DNA from: Pseudomonadota bacterium
GTDB lineage: Bacteria; Pseudomonadota; Gammaproteobacteria; UBA4575
Direction: 5' to 3'
Length of the DNA stretch: 10,155 nt
NCBI GenBank assembly: GCA_009839635.1
Contig: VXPJ01000098.1
Location: 1-10,155, forward strand
Both the position numbers and the translations under genes were made by a program. The notes under the pieces were generated by a model. It did not search any database. It saw nothing but the letters and a program-made list of their open reading frames with translations, and was not told the origin of the DNA. Numbering within the stretch: the stretch's first letter is position 1; the number at the start of each line of letters is the position of its first letter. Shown one piece after another: positions 1 to 6,005 of this stretch.

Positions 1-304
1 AGGCATCGCCGTTGTCTGCACGGATGATCTTGTAGGGCACCAGCTTGATGTCCTTTTGCACGGCATCTTCCTCGAAACGCCGGCCGATCAGGCGTTTGAT
101 CGCGAACAGGGTGTTGGCAGGATTGGTGACGGACTGGCGCTTGGCCGACTGGCCGACCAGGGCCTCGTTATCTTCCGTGAAAGCGACGATGGAGGGCGTG
201 GTTCGATCACCCTCGCTGTTCTCGATCACCCTGGGCGTCGTGCCTTCCATGACGGCCACGCATGAATTGGTGGTACCTAAATCAATACCAATGATCTTAC
301 CCAT
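1..304 (-). CDS. dnaK: Chaperone protein DnaK (Hsp70), N-terminal part, runs off left edge
   Basis: The reverse strand encodes the first 101 residues of Hsp70, the ATP-driven cytoplasmic chaperone that works with GrpE and DnaJ in protein folding. The fragment opens with MGKIIGIDLGTTNSC (residues 1-15), the first phosphate-binding loop of the actin-like ATPase domain, with Asp8 and Thr11-Thr12. It continues through ENSEGDRTTPS (28-38) to FAIKRLIGRRF (67-77), where Lys70 matches the catalytic lysine of E. coli DnaK. Two in-frame ATGs lie side by side (307 and 304). A GGAG at 312-315 sits about 7 nt before the second, and the family normally starts MGKIIG, so I chose 304. The remaining roughly 540 residues lie outside the window. 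The gene is co-oriented with grpE, 132 nt downstream of it, behind its own sigma-32-type promoter. Identity is essentially certain. Confidence 0.97.
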   Translation of the reverse strand, partial: MGKIIGIDLGTTNSCVAVMEGTTPRVIENSEGDRTTPSIVAFTEDNEALVGQSAKRQSVTNPANTLFAIKRLIGRRFEEDAVQKDIKLVPYKIIRADNGDA

Positions 305-367
305 CATATATCTCCAAAAAAGTCCGGTATCCGGTCAGATAGCTCGTTGAATCTCGTGTTTGTATGA

Positions 368-395
368 ATATAGGGTCAATTTCCGGCGTTTCAAG
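368..395 (-). promoter_or_regulatory. Sigma-32 (heat-shock) promoter of dnaK, with overlapping sigma-70-like -10
   Basis: Reading the reverse strand, CTTGAA (395-390) is followed after 14 nt by CCCTATAT (375-368). The first element is the full sigma-32 -35 core, and the second matches CCCCATNT at every specified position but one. TATATT, five of six to TATAAT, overlaps the same -10 and lies 16 nt after TTGAAA, so housekeeping polymerase might also use the site. It lies in the 132-nt grpE-dnaK gap, about 65 nt before the dnaK ATG, which would let dnaK be induced by heat independently of hrcA-grpE read-through. Confidence 0.72.
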
Positions 396-436
396 GCCCA
401 CCGATACCCTTTGAATGTGGATGAACGGGGAATCCG

Positions 437-1012
437 TCAGCCGCTGGATTCCTCCGGCGCCCTGGAAACGATCACCATGGCCGGGCGCAGCAGTCTTTCG
501 TGCAGAGTATACCCCTTTTGCATGACCCGGATGACCGTATTCGGCTCGTGCTCATCGCTCTCCTCCGTGGTCATGGCCTGATGCAGGTTCGGGTCAAAGG
601 CCTCCCCGAGGGGGTCCACTTCCTCGATGGCAAACTTCTGCAGGGCACTGGTCAGCACTTTCAGGGTCAGCGCAGAACCCTCCTGAAGCTTGGCCGCGTC
701 CACCTCTCCCGCATCCAGACCCAGTTCCAGGCTATCCTTCACCTGCAGCAGTTCGCCGGCAAACTTTTCGATCGCGTACTTGTGTGTTTTCGAGATGTCA
801 CGCTCGGCGCGCTTTCTCAGGTTCTCCATCTCGGCCTGCATGCGCATCACCCTGTCGTGGTATTCGTCCGCTTTTTTCCTGACCTCTTCCAGTTCGTCCT
901 GCAGCGAAACTTCCGTTGCCCCGCTGTCCTCGCCATTGGAGGCCGCCGTATCCGGTGCCGTTTCTTCCTCCTGCGCCGTGGCCGGATCAGGTTTTTTCAC
1001 AGTATCAGTCAT
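437..1012 (-). CDS. grpE: Nucleotide exchange factor GrpE
   Basis: GrpE is the homodimeric cytoplasmic partner of DnaK that opens the nucleotide cleft and releases ADP. The 191-residue product has the usual length and order. An acidic, low-complexity N-terminus (about 1-35) is followed by a long heptad-rich coiled coil with the motif MENLRKRAERD (about 61-71). Next come a helical bundle and the C-terminal beta domain, with MQKGYTLHERLLRPAMVIVS near residues 164-183, the family signature. The start at 1012 gives a normal N-terminus, but no good Shine-Dalgarno precedes it (the bases before ATG read GCACGCTGAATT). It lies 50 nt downstream of hrcA and 132 nt upstream of dnaK on the same strand. 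A sigma-32-type promoter is visible at 1054-1081. The assignment is secure. Confidence 0.97.
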   Translation of the reverse strand: MTDTVKKPDPATAQEEETAPDTAASNGEDSGATEVSLQDELEEVRKKADEYHDRVMRMQAEMENLRKRAERDISKTHKYAIEKFAGELLQVKDSLELGLDAGEVDAAKLQEGSALTLKVLTSALQKFAIEEVDPLGEAFDPNLHQAMTTEESDEHEPNTVIRVMQKGYTLHERLLRPAMVIVSRAPEESSG

Positions 1013-1053
1013 AATTCAGCGTGCCATTGGAAACAGCTCGTCTTGAAACAGCA

Positions 1054-1081
1054 TTATGTGGGCTAGTTTCGAGTATTCAAG
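1054..1081 (-). promoter_or_regulatory. Probable sigma-32 promoter of grpE, -35 inside the hrcA 3' end
   Basis: On the reverse strand CTTGAA (1081-1076) is followed after 14 nt by CCACATAA (1061-1054), matching the CCCCAT core at five of six positions. The -35 lies within the last codons of hrcA and the -10 in the 50-nt gap before grpE. This predicts a leader of about 35 nt. The spacing equals that of the dnaK promoter. The call rests on consensus matching by eye. Confidence 0.55.
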
Positions 1082-2115
1082 GCTTCGCCGAGCAGCCGGG
1101 CCGTCAGGTCGACGATTGGAATCACGCGGTTGTAGGACATCCGGGTCGGGCCCACAACGGCCAGCACACCCATCACTTCATCATCCACCGTGTACGGTGA
1201 GGTGATTACACTGCAGTCATCCAGCACCGAATAACCGGATTCCTGACCAATGAAAATCTGTACGCCATCGGCACAGATGCAGCGGTCCAGCAGGCGCAGG
1301 AATTCGCGCTTCTGGCTGAAGGCCTCAAACAGGCTCCTGAGTTTCTCGATGTCGGACAGGTCATCAAACTCCATGAGATTGGTCTGGCCCACCACCACGT
1401 AATCAGATTTCCCAGAGCCGGAAAACACCTGCTCTCCCATCTCGACGGCAGAACGCATGAGATCGTTCATGTGCTCACGCAGGCGGTCCAGTTCCTGGAG
1501 GATCTTCTGTCTTGCCGCCACCAGATCCTGGCCGGCGCACAGTTCATTGATGTAGTTGGCTGCCTGCTGCAGCTCGGCCTCTGTGTAGTCGCGATCGGCC
1601 TGCAAAATCCGGTTCTGTACCTCCCGCTGGTTCATGACCAGGATCGCCAGCACCCGATGCTCTGAAAGCGGCAGGAATTCGATGTGACGAAACTCGGCGC
1701 GCTCGATCTTGGGCAGGGTGACCACTCCCGCCATGCCGGTCAGGCCGGACAGCAGCGTCGAGGCACTCTCCACCAGGCCGTTCACATTCTGGGAAGGGTC
1801 CAGGTTTTCCTTCATCTGCGAGACCACGTCAGTGGTGATCGGCTGGACCTTGAGCATGGTGTCCACGAACAGGCGGTAACCCTTGGCCGTAGGGATGCGC
1901 CCGGCCGAGGTATGCGGGGACTCCACAAAGCCGAAATCTTCCAGATCCGCCATGACGTTGCGCACGGTGGCGGGACTGATCTCCAGTGCGGACTTGCGTG
2001 CCAGGGTGCGTGAGCCCTGCGGCTGTCCTTCCGAGATATAGCTCTCCACCAGGACTTTCAGCAGCAACTGGGTCCGCTCGTTTAATGAATAGTTTTGCTC
2101 TTCGATTGCAGCCAT
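1063..2115 (-). CDS. hrcA: Heat-inducible transcription repressor HrcA
   Basis: HrcA is a dimeric DNA-binding repressor that classically binds the CIRCE inverted repeat upstream of chaperone operons, with activity tuned by GroEL. From the chosen start the protein has 350 residues, typical for the family. The N-terminal winged-helix domain spans about residues 11-85, with recognition-helix region SPATVRNVMADLE (47-59) and the family motif SPHTSAGRIPTAKGYR (66-81). The GAF-like inserted and dimerisation domain follows, ending near NRVIPIVDLTARLLGEALN. The frame is open upstream with ATGs at 2175 and 2127. The 2175 codon overlaps the proposed -10 of the hrcA promoter, and 2127 has no usable ribosome binding site. 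ATG 2115 follows a TTGGAA about 11 nt upstream and gives the normal family N-terminus. It is first gene of the hrcA-grpE-dnaK cluster and divergent from nadK. Confidence 0.95.
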   Translation of the reverse strand: MAAIEEQNYSLNERTQLLLKVLVESYISEGQPQGSRTLARKSALEISPATVRNVMADLEDFGFVESPHTSAGRIPTAKGYRLFVDTMLKVQPITTDVVSQMKENLDPSQNVNGLVESASTLLSGLTGMAGVVTLPKIERAEFRHIEFLPLSEHRVLAILVMNQREVQNRILQADRDYTEAELQQAANYINELCAGQDLVAARQKILQELDRLREHMNDLMRSAVEMGEQVFSGSGKSDYVVVGQTNLMEFDDLSDIEKLRSLFEAFSQKREFLRLLDRCICADGVQIFIGQESGYSVLDDCSVITSPYTVDDEVMGVLAVVGPTRMSYNRVIPIVDLTARLLGEALNTRN

Positions 2116-2272
2116 GGTCCGGGGCATTCCAAGCTGTGGGCCGTGAATTCCAAGCCAAAAAAGTGGCTGAAACATAATTGCAGCACTGCGCAGAAATTGT
2201 CAAGGAGATGTTTGACTAGTGCACTTGCACGATCCGTGATAGCTTTTGTCCATCTAGACACAGGGCAGGAAC
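2116..2272. other. Divergent hrcA/nadK intergenic region with small inverted repeats
   Basis: This 157-nt region separates the two divergent operons. Besides the hrcA promoter it holds a perfect short inverted repeat GTGCA-CT-TGCAC (2219-2230) and a weaker TGTC-N6-GACA (2247-2260). A TTGACT (2212-2217) could be a -35 for nadK, but no -10 lies at good distance; the nearest, GATAGC at 2238-2243, is 20 nt away and poor. Either repeat could be an operator, but neither matches a site I know. No CIRCE repeat and no correctly spaced LexA box are visible. Confidence 0.3.
2174..2203 (-). promoter_or_regulatory. Sigma-70-type promoter of hrcA
   Basis: On the reverse strand a perfect TTGACA (2203-2198) is followed after 18 nt by AATTAT (2179-2174), four of six to TATAAT. 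Transcription would begin near 2167, about 50 nt before the ATG at 2115, which supports that start over the ATG at 2175. It looks like a housekeeping promoter rather than a sigma-32 one, in contrast to those before grpE and dnaK. No CIRCE repeat overlaps it. Confidence 0.5.
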
Positions 2273-3163
2273 GTGAGCGCATTCACCAACATAGGGATCA
2301 TTTCCAAGCCGGACGATCCACTGATTTCAGACACCGTGCGAGCCCTGTACCGCTACCTGTCCGAGCGGTCCCTGCATATTTCCGTCGACGACGTGACCGC
2401 CAGCCTGATCGACCAGTATTCGGTCGGCGCCAGCAGTTCGGAAGAGATTGCCCAAAGCAGCAACCTGGTGATCGTGGTAGGCGGCGACGGCACGCTGCTG
2501 TATGCGGCCCACAGCATGATCGAGAAAGGCATCCCCCTGCTGGGCGTCAACCTGGGACGCCTGGGATTTCTGGCCGAGGTGGCCCCCAAGGACATGGAGC
2601 GGGAACTGGATGCGATCCTTGCAGGCAAATTCATCGAAGAACGCCGCTTCGTGCTGCAGACCACCTTGGTCCGTGATGGCGTGACCCACCGCGTGGCGCA
2701 CGCAGTCAATGACGTCGTCGTGCATGCCATGCAGATGGTGCGCATGATCGAAATAGAAACCCGCGTGGACGGCCAGCTCCTCGATACCCTGCGTGCCGAT
2801 GGCTATATCGTGTCCACCCCGACCGGCTCGACCGCCTATGCATTGTCGGGTGGCGGGCCCATCCTGCACCCGAGCCTGGGGGCCATCGTGCTGGTGCCGA
2901 TCTGCCCACATACCCTGAGCAACCGGCCCGTCGTGGTCGATGCCGGCAGCCGGATCGAACTGGTCCTGGCGAGGCAGAATCCACGTAACTCGGCGCTGGC
3001 TTCCGTGGACGGCCAGATCAACCTGGCTTTCGAGCCGGGAGACCTGCTGACCATCCAGAAGGCCAGTCACGAACTGCGCCTGATCCAGCCGCGCAACTAC
3101 GACTACTTCAAGGTGCTGCAGGAAAAACTGCGCTGGAACGCCGCACCCCGTGGCATAAAGTAG
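2273..3163 (+). CDS. nadK: NAD kinase (ATP/polyphosphate-dependent)
   Basis: NAD kinase phosphorylates NAD to NADP in the cytoplasm, the only route to NADP. The 296-residue product has the normal length and all core motifs. These are GGDGT (70-74) with catalytic Asp72, NLGRLGFL (93-100), the Asn-Asp pair of the NAD site in NDVVV (146-150), and TPTGSTAYALSGGGP (182-196). Translation starts at GTG 2273, giving an N-terminus that runs directly into the first strand NIGIISKP. AGGG at 2262-2265 lies about 7 nt upstream as a plausible ribosome binding site. It is first gene of a plus-strand operon, with recN following 20 nt after its stop, the same adjacency as in E. coli. One small oddity is that the usual basic residue after the Asn-Asp segment (often VVHRG) reads VVHAM here. 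Confidence 0.96.
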   Translation: MSAFTNIGIISKPDDPLISDTVRALYRYLSERSLHISVDDVTASLIDQYSVGASSSEEIAQSSNLVIVVGGDGTLLYAAHSMIEKGIPLLGVNLGRLGFLAEVAPKDMERELDAILAGKFIEERRFVLQTTLVRDGVTHRVAHAVNDVVVHAMQMVRMIEIETRVDGQLLDTLRADGYIVSTPTGSTAYALSGGGPILHPSLGAIVLVPICPHTLSNRPVVVDAGSRIELVLARQNPRNSALASVDGQINLAFEPGDLLTIQKASHELRLIQPRNYDYFKVLQEKLRWNAAPRGIK

Positions 3164-3178
3164 CGCTGGCGCCGGCGC
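3163..3178 (+). other. Near-perfect palindrome / stem-loop at the nadK-recN junction
   Basis: The bases GCGCTGGCGCCGGCGC can fold in RNA into a six-pair stem (3163-3168 with 3173-3178, including one G-U pair) around a GCGC tetraloop. It fills most of the 20-nt gap between nadK and recN. There is no U tract, so it does not look like a terminator. The recN ATG at 3184 lacks a clear Shine-Dalgarno, so the hairpin could modulate translational coupling, but this is speculative. Confidence 0.3.
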
Positions 3179-3183
3179 AGACC

Positions 3184-4869
3184 ATGCTCAAATCCATCTA
3201 CATCCGAAATTTTGCAATCATCGACGAACTGGAGCTGGACTTTCATTCCGGCATGAGCGTGCTCACCGGAGAAACCGGTACCGGAAAATCCATCATCATC
3301 GATGCGCTGAACCTGGCACTCGGCGCCCGGGCAGACAGTTCCATGGCCCGCAACCCGGACCTGCCGGTCGAAATCGCGGTGACACTCGATGCCGGCCAGG
3401 TGGACGCGGCCCAGGGCTGGCTGGCTGAGCACGGCCTGGATGCGCCCGGCACACATTGTGTGCTGCGCAGGGTCATCTCGACGGACGGAAAGTCCCGGGC
3501 CTATATCAATGGCTCGCCCGGTCCAGTCATGCAGCTGCGAAGCCTCGGCGAGCAGTTCGTCGACATCTACGGCCAGCACGAGTGCCAGTCACTGATGCGC
3601 AGGGACGAACAACGTGCCTTGCTGGACAGCTTCTCCTCGAACGAAGCTGCCGTGAACGAACTGGCCTCACTCTTCAAAAGCTGGCAGGAACTCGGCAAAC
3701 AGCTGAGAGACGTCGAGCAAAGCCATGAAAATGCACACGCACAACTGGAGTTGCTGCGCTACCAGTTCCAGGAACTGGAACAGCTGGGCCTGCAAGACGG
3801 GGAATACGAGGCACTGAATGCCCGCCACATCCAGCTGAGCCATGCGAAGGAGTTGCGTGAGGGCAGTATGCGGATCTCGGACCGGCTGGCAGGCGATGGG
3901 GATGACAGGATCTTTGACACACTCGGGCAACTGCTGGTCGAACTGGAAAAGCTCAGCGCGACCGACCCGGCACTCGAAGGGCTGCTGGAAGACCTGCAAG
4001 GCATCCAGATCCAGCTGGGTGAGACCGCTGGCGGCCTGCGCGACTACTCGGAGCAGACGTCCACGGATCCGCAGGAACTGCAGTCCGTCGAGGAGCGGAT
4101 CTCGATGATCGAGGAGATCGCGCGCAAGCACCGGGTCAAGGCCGCCGAACTGGCGACCCTGTACCTGACCCTAGGCGAAAAACTGGAATCCCTGGAACGC
4201 AGTCACGTGGACCCCGAAGACCTTCGCAATGCACTGGCTGAAACAGAACAGCGCTACCGCACACTGGCCGAACAGGTCAGTGCCTCGAGAAAGGCTGCAG
4301 CCGGCATCCTGAACGAGAAGATCACCGACTCCATGCAGACACTCGGCATGCAGGGGGGACGTTTCCAGATCGATGTCTGCCCACGGACTTCAGCGGAGCC
4401 GACATCCCACGGGCTGGACGAATTACAGTTCCTGGTCAGCACCAACCCCGGCCAGGAACTGCGTCCCCTGAACAAGGTGGCCTCAGGAGGCGAGCTGTCC
4501 CGGCTGAGTCTCGCCATACAGATCACGACGGCCAACAATCTCGCCATTCCGACCCTGATCTTCGACGAGGTGGATACGGGTGTCGGTGGCGCCACCGCCG
4601 AAATCGTTGGCAAACACCTGCATGAACTGAGCTACAATGCGCAGGTGTTCTGCGTCACCCACCTGGCCCAGGTCGCGGCCCAGGCGGACCATCACTACAA
4701 GGTGGACAAACGCGAACACGACACCTCGATCCGGACTGAAATCTCGCAGCTGCAGGAACAGGCCCGCATCGATGAACTGGCACGCATGCTCGGCGGTATC
4801 AAGATGACCCGTCACACACAGGAGCATGCCAAGGAGATGCTGCAACAGGGAAAACGGCGGTCGGCATGA
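3184..4869 (+). CDS. recN: DNA repair protein RecN (SMC-like ATPase)
   Basis: RecN is a cytoplasmic SMC-family ATPase recruited to double-strand breaks, where it helps RecA-dependent recombinational repair. The 561-residue product has the usual length. The N-terminal half of the nucleotide-binding head carries Walker A GETGTGKS (29-36). The middle, roughly 160-370, is Glu/Gln/Leu-rich coiled coil. The C-terminal half carries the ABC signature SGGELSR (434-440) and Walker B FDEVDTGVGG (460-469). A conserved CVTHLAQVAAQADHH follows. The gene starts 20 nt after nadK, has no strong ribosome binding site, and overlaps bamE by 4 nt (ATGA), so all three genes are probably co-transcribed and translationally coupled. 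I see no correctly spaced LexA box before the operon, unlike recN of E. coli. Confidence 0.97.
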   Translation: MLKSIYIRNFAIIDELELDFHSGMSVLTGETGTGKSIIIDALNLALGARADSSMARNPDLPVEIAVTLDAGQVDAAQGWLAEHGLDAPGTHCVLRRVISTDGKSRAYINGSPGPVMQLRSLGEQFVDIYGQHECQSLMRRDEQRALLDSFSSNEAAVNELASLFKSWQELGKQLRDVEQSHENAHAQLELLRYQFQELEQLGLQDGEYEALNARHIQLSHAKELREGSMRISDRLAGDGDDRIFDTLGQLLVELEKLSATDPALEGLLEDLQGIQIQLGETAGGLRDYSEQTSTDPQELQSVEERISMIEEIARKHRVKAAELATLYLTLGEKLESLERSHVDPEDLRNALAETEQRYRTLAEQVSASRKAAAGILNEKITDSMQTLGMQGGRFQIDVCPRTSAEPTSHGLDELQFLVSTNPGQELRPLNKVASGGELSRLSLAIQITTANNLAIPTLIFDEVDTGVGGATAEIVGKHLHELSYNAQVFCVTHLAQVAAQADHHYKVDKREHDTSIRTEISQLQEQARIDELARMLGGIKMTRHTQEHAKEMLQQGKRRSA

Positions 4870-5234
4870 AATGGTTGACAACGATAGCGTGCATGCTTTG
4901 CTGCATGGCAGCCCTTTCAGGCTGCGAGAAGGGCCTGTTGACGATCTACAAGATCGATGTCCAGCAGGGCAATGCGCTCCAGGCTGAGGATGTTGAGAAA
5001 ATCAAGCTCGGTATGAACCAGGAGCAAGTGCTCTTTGTCCTTGGCAGTCCCCTGATCGTGGACAGCTTCCACCCGGACCGGTGGGACTATGTCTACATGC
5101 TGAAGCCCGGCTACGCACCGACGCAGCGCAGTCAACTGACGCTGGTTTTTGACCGTGACAAGGTCATCGAGATGATCCGGCACGACTCGGACGCTGTCAG
5201 CGCTCCCACCGACGACTCGCAGGCTGCGGACTGA
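4866..5234 (+). CDS. bamE: Outer membrane protein assembly factor BamE (SmpA/OmlA lipoprotein)
   Basis: BamE is a small outer-membrane lipoprotein of the BAM complex that inserts beta-barrel proteins. The 122-residue precursor has a hydrophobic signal peptide with lipobox LSGC, the acylated Cys being residue 20. The mature part carries YKIDVQQGN (28-36), GM plus VLGSP (49-62) and RWDYVY (72-77), ending with strand LTLVFD (91-96) and a short acidic tail. These are the family hallmarks in order. The ATG overlaps the recN stop as ATGA, which argues for translational coupling. In Pseudomonas fur lies between recN and this gene (omlA); here fur is absent, as in E. coli. It converges on rnfH across only 30 nt. 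Confidence 0.95.
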   Translation: MKWLTTIACMLCCMAALSGCEKGLLTIYKIDVQQGNALQAEDVEKIKLGMNQEQVLFVLGSPLIVDSFHPDRWDYVYMLKPGYAPTQRSQLTLVFDRDKVIEMIRHDSDAVSAPTDDSQAAD

Positions 5235-5236
5235 GA

Positions 5237-5259
5237 CTGGGCCGCCTGTCCGGAACCAG
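5237..5259. terminator. Imperfect hairpin between convergent bamE and rnfH
   Basis: CTGG (5237-5240) pairs with CCAG (5256-5259) and CCG (5242-5244) with CGG (5251-5253), around a 6-nt loop and a small internal loop. It occupies the 30-nt gap between two convergent stop codons, where a bidirectional terminator would be useful. No T-run follows on either side, so it is at best a weak intrinsic terminator. Confidence 0.22.
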
Positions 5260-5264
5260 ACGCT

Positions 5265-5555
5265 TCATTCCCCCCGTTCGGCAAGCTTGCGGCGTGCCTC
5301 GGCAGGACTCCTGTGCAGGGGCCGGTAGATTTCGATCCGGTCATGATCCTTGAGGCGCTGATCCAGACAGACCGGGGTACCATAGATTCCGACATTGCCT
5401 TCACGCACCCGGGCTTGCGGACATCTGGAGGCGATTCCGGACTGCTCGATGGCCTGCCCGACGGTGGTCTCGGATGCTACGGTCAACGGGATCACTTCCT
5501 GGTGGTCGGCACGCGCGAAGCAGACCGTCACCGAAATACGGTCAGCCCCCGCCAT
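5265..5555 (-). CDS. rnfH: RnfH family protein (beta-grasp, ubiquitin-like fold)
   Basis: This is a 96-residue member of the RnfH (UPF0125) family, small beta-grasp proteins related to MoaD/ThiS. They are named for linkage to Rnf electron-transport genes in some bacteria, and their biochemical role is unsettled. Visible hallmarks are the first strand RISVTVCFA (6-14), the segment NVGIYG (54-59) and the terminal strand DRIEIYRPL (72-80). A basic tail follows (PAEARRKLAERGE). The ATG at 5555 lies inside the end of ratA, giving a 14-nt overlap, and AAGGTGG stands about 5 nt upstream as ribosome binding site. Pairing with ratA is the standard gammaproteobacterial arrangement. It was once proposed as a toxin-antitoxin pair, but from what I recall RnfH was not shown to neutralise RatA. 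Confidence 0.92.
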   Translation of the reverse strand: MAGADRISVTVCFARADHQEVIPLTVASETTVGQAIEQSGIASRCPQARVREGNVGIYGTPVCLDQRLKDHDRIEIYRPLHRSPAEARRKLAERGE

Positions 5556-5979
5556 AGACCACCTTCGCCCGGCTCTTGAAGGTGGCGATCATGCCGTTGG
5601 CCACCTGGCTGAAAATCGGCCCCAGGGTCAGCTCAAACAGGCGGTTGGAAAACTTGAATTCCATCAGCAACTCCACATCGCAGGAGTGCGCATCGACTTC
5701 CTGGAACTCCCAGGTGCCCGACAGGTGGCGAAACGGGCCCTTGACCAGGTGCAGGACAATGCTGCGGTCACGGATGAGCTCATTGCGCGTGGTCAAAGAG
5801 GCATGGATTGCACCCTTGGCAAAATGCAGGGTGGCCTGCTTGACGTGCTCGCCGGCCTCGGTGACCTCGCTGCCGACGCACCAGGTCACAAACTCGGGAT
5901 AGGCCTCGATGTCGTTGACGAGGGCGTACATCTGCGCTGCTGAATGGGGCAACCGTGCACTGCGTTGTATGCGGGTCAT
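5542..5979 (-). CDS. ratA: RatA / COQ10-like START-domain protein
   Basis: This 145-residue protein belongs to the polyketide cyclase/START superfamily, subgroup RatA/COQ10. In E. coli RatA was reported to block association of ribosomal subunits, whereas eukaryotic COQ10 homologues bind ubiquinone and support respiration, so the role here is uncertain. Family features are VNDIEAYPEFVTWC (21-34), the helix and loop after the first strand. GPFRHLSGTWEF (81-92) lies in the central sheet, and a long C-terminal helix runs from about residue 117 to 138 (LTLGPIFSQVANGMIATF). There is no signal peptide, so it is cytoplasmic. The ATG at 5979 lacks a clear ribosome binding site. It lies 26 nt after the transporter stop and overlaps rnfH by 14 nt, so the three genes may form one transcript. 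Confidence 0.92.
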   Translation of the reverse strand: MTRIQRSARLPHSAAQMYALVNDIEAYPEFVTWCVGSEVTEAGEHVKQATLHFAKGAIHASLTTRNELIRDRSIVLHLVKGPFRHLSGTWEFQEVDAHSCDVELLMEFKFSNRLFELTLGPIFSQVANGMIATFKSRAKVVYGGG

Positions 5980-6005
5980 GCGAAGTGACTGGGGTTAGCG
6001 GGTAT

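Noticed and set aside
2167..2183. LexA (SOS) box before nadK-recN
   Set aside because: CTG and CAG are separated by 11 nt, not the required 10, and the flanking bases do not fit the consensus.
2116..2272. CIRCE operator upstream of hrcA
   Set aside because: The reverse strand contains CAGTGCTGC (2190-2182), which resembles half of a CIRCE repeat at six of nine positions, but the partner half nine bases away does not match TTAGCACTC.
5265..5979. ratA-rnfH as a genuine toxin-antitoxin module
   Set aside because: The pair is a conserved housekeeping arrangement in Gammaproteobacteria, and as far as I recall the antitoxin role of RnfH was not supported, so I do not present it as a toxin-antitoxin system.
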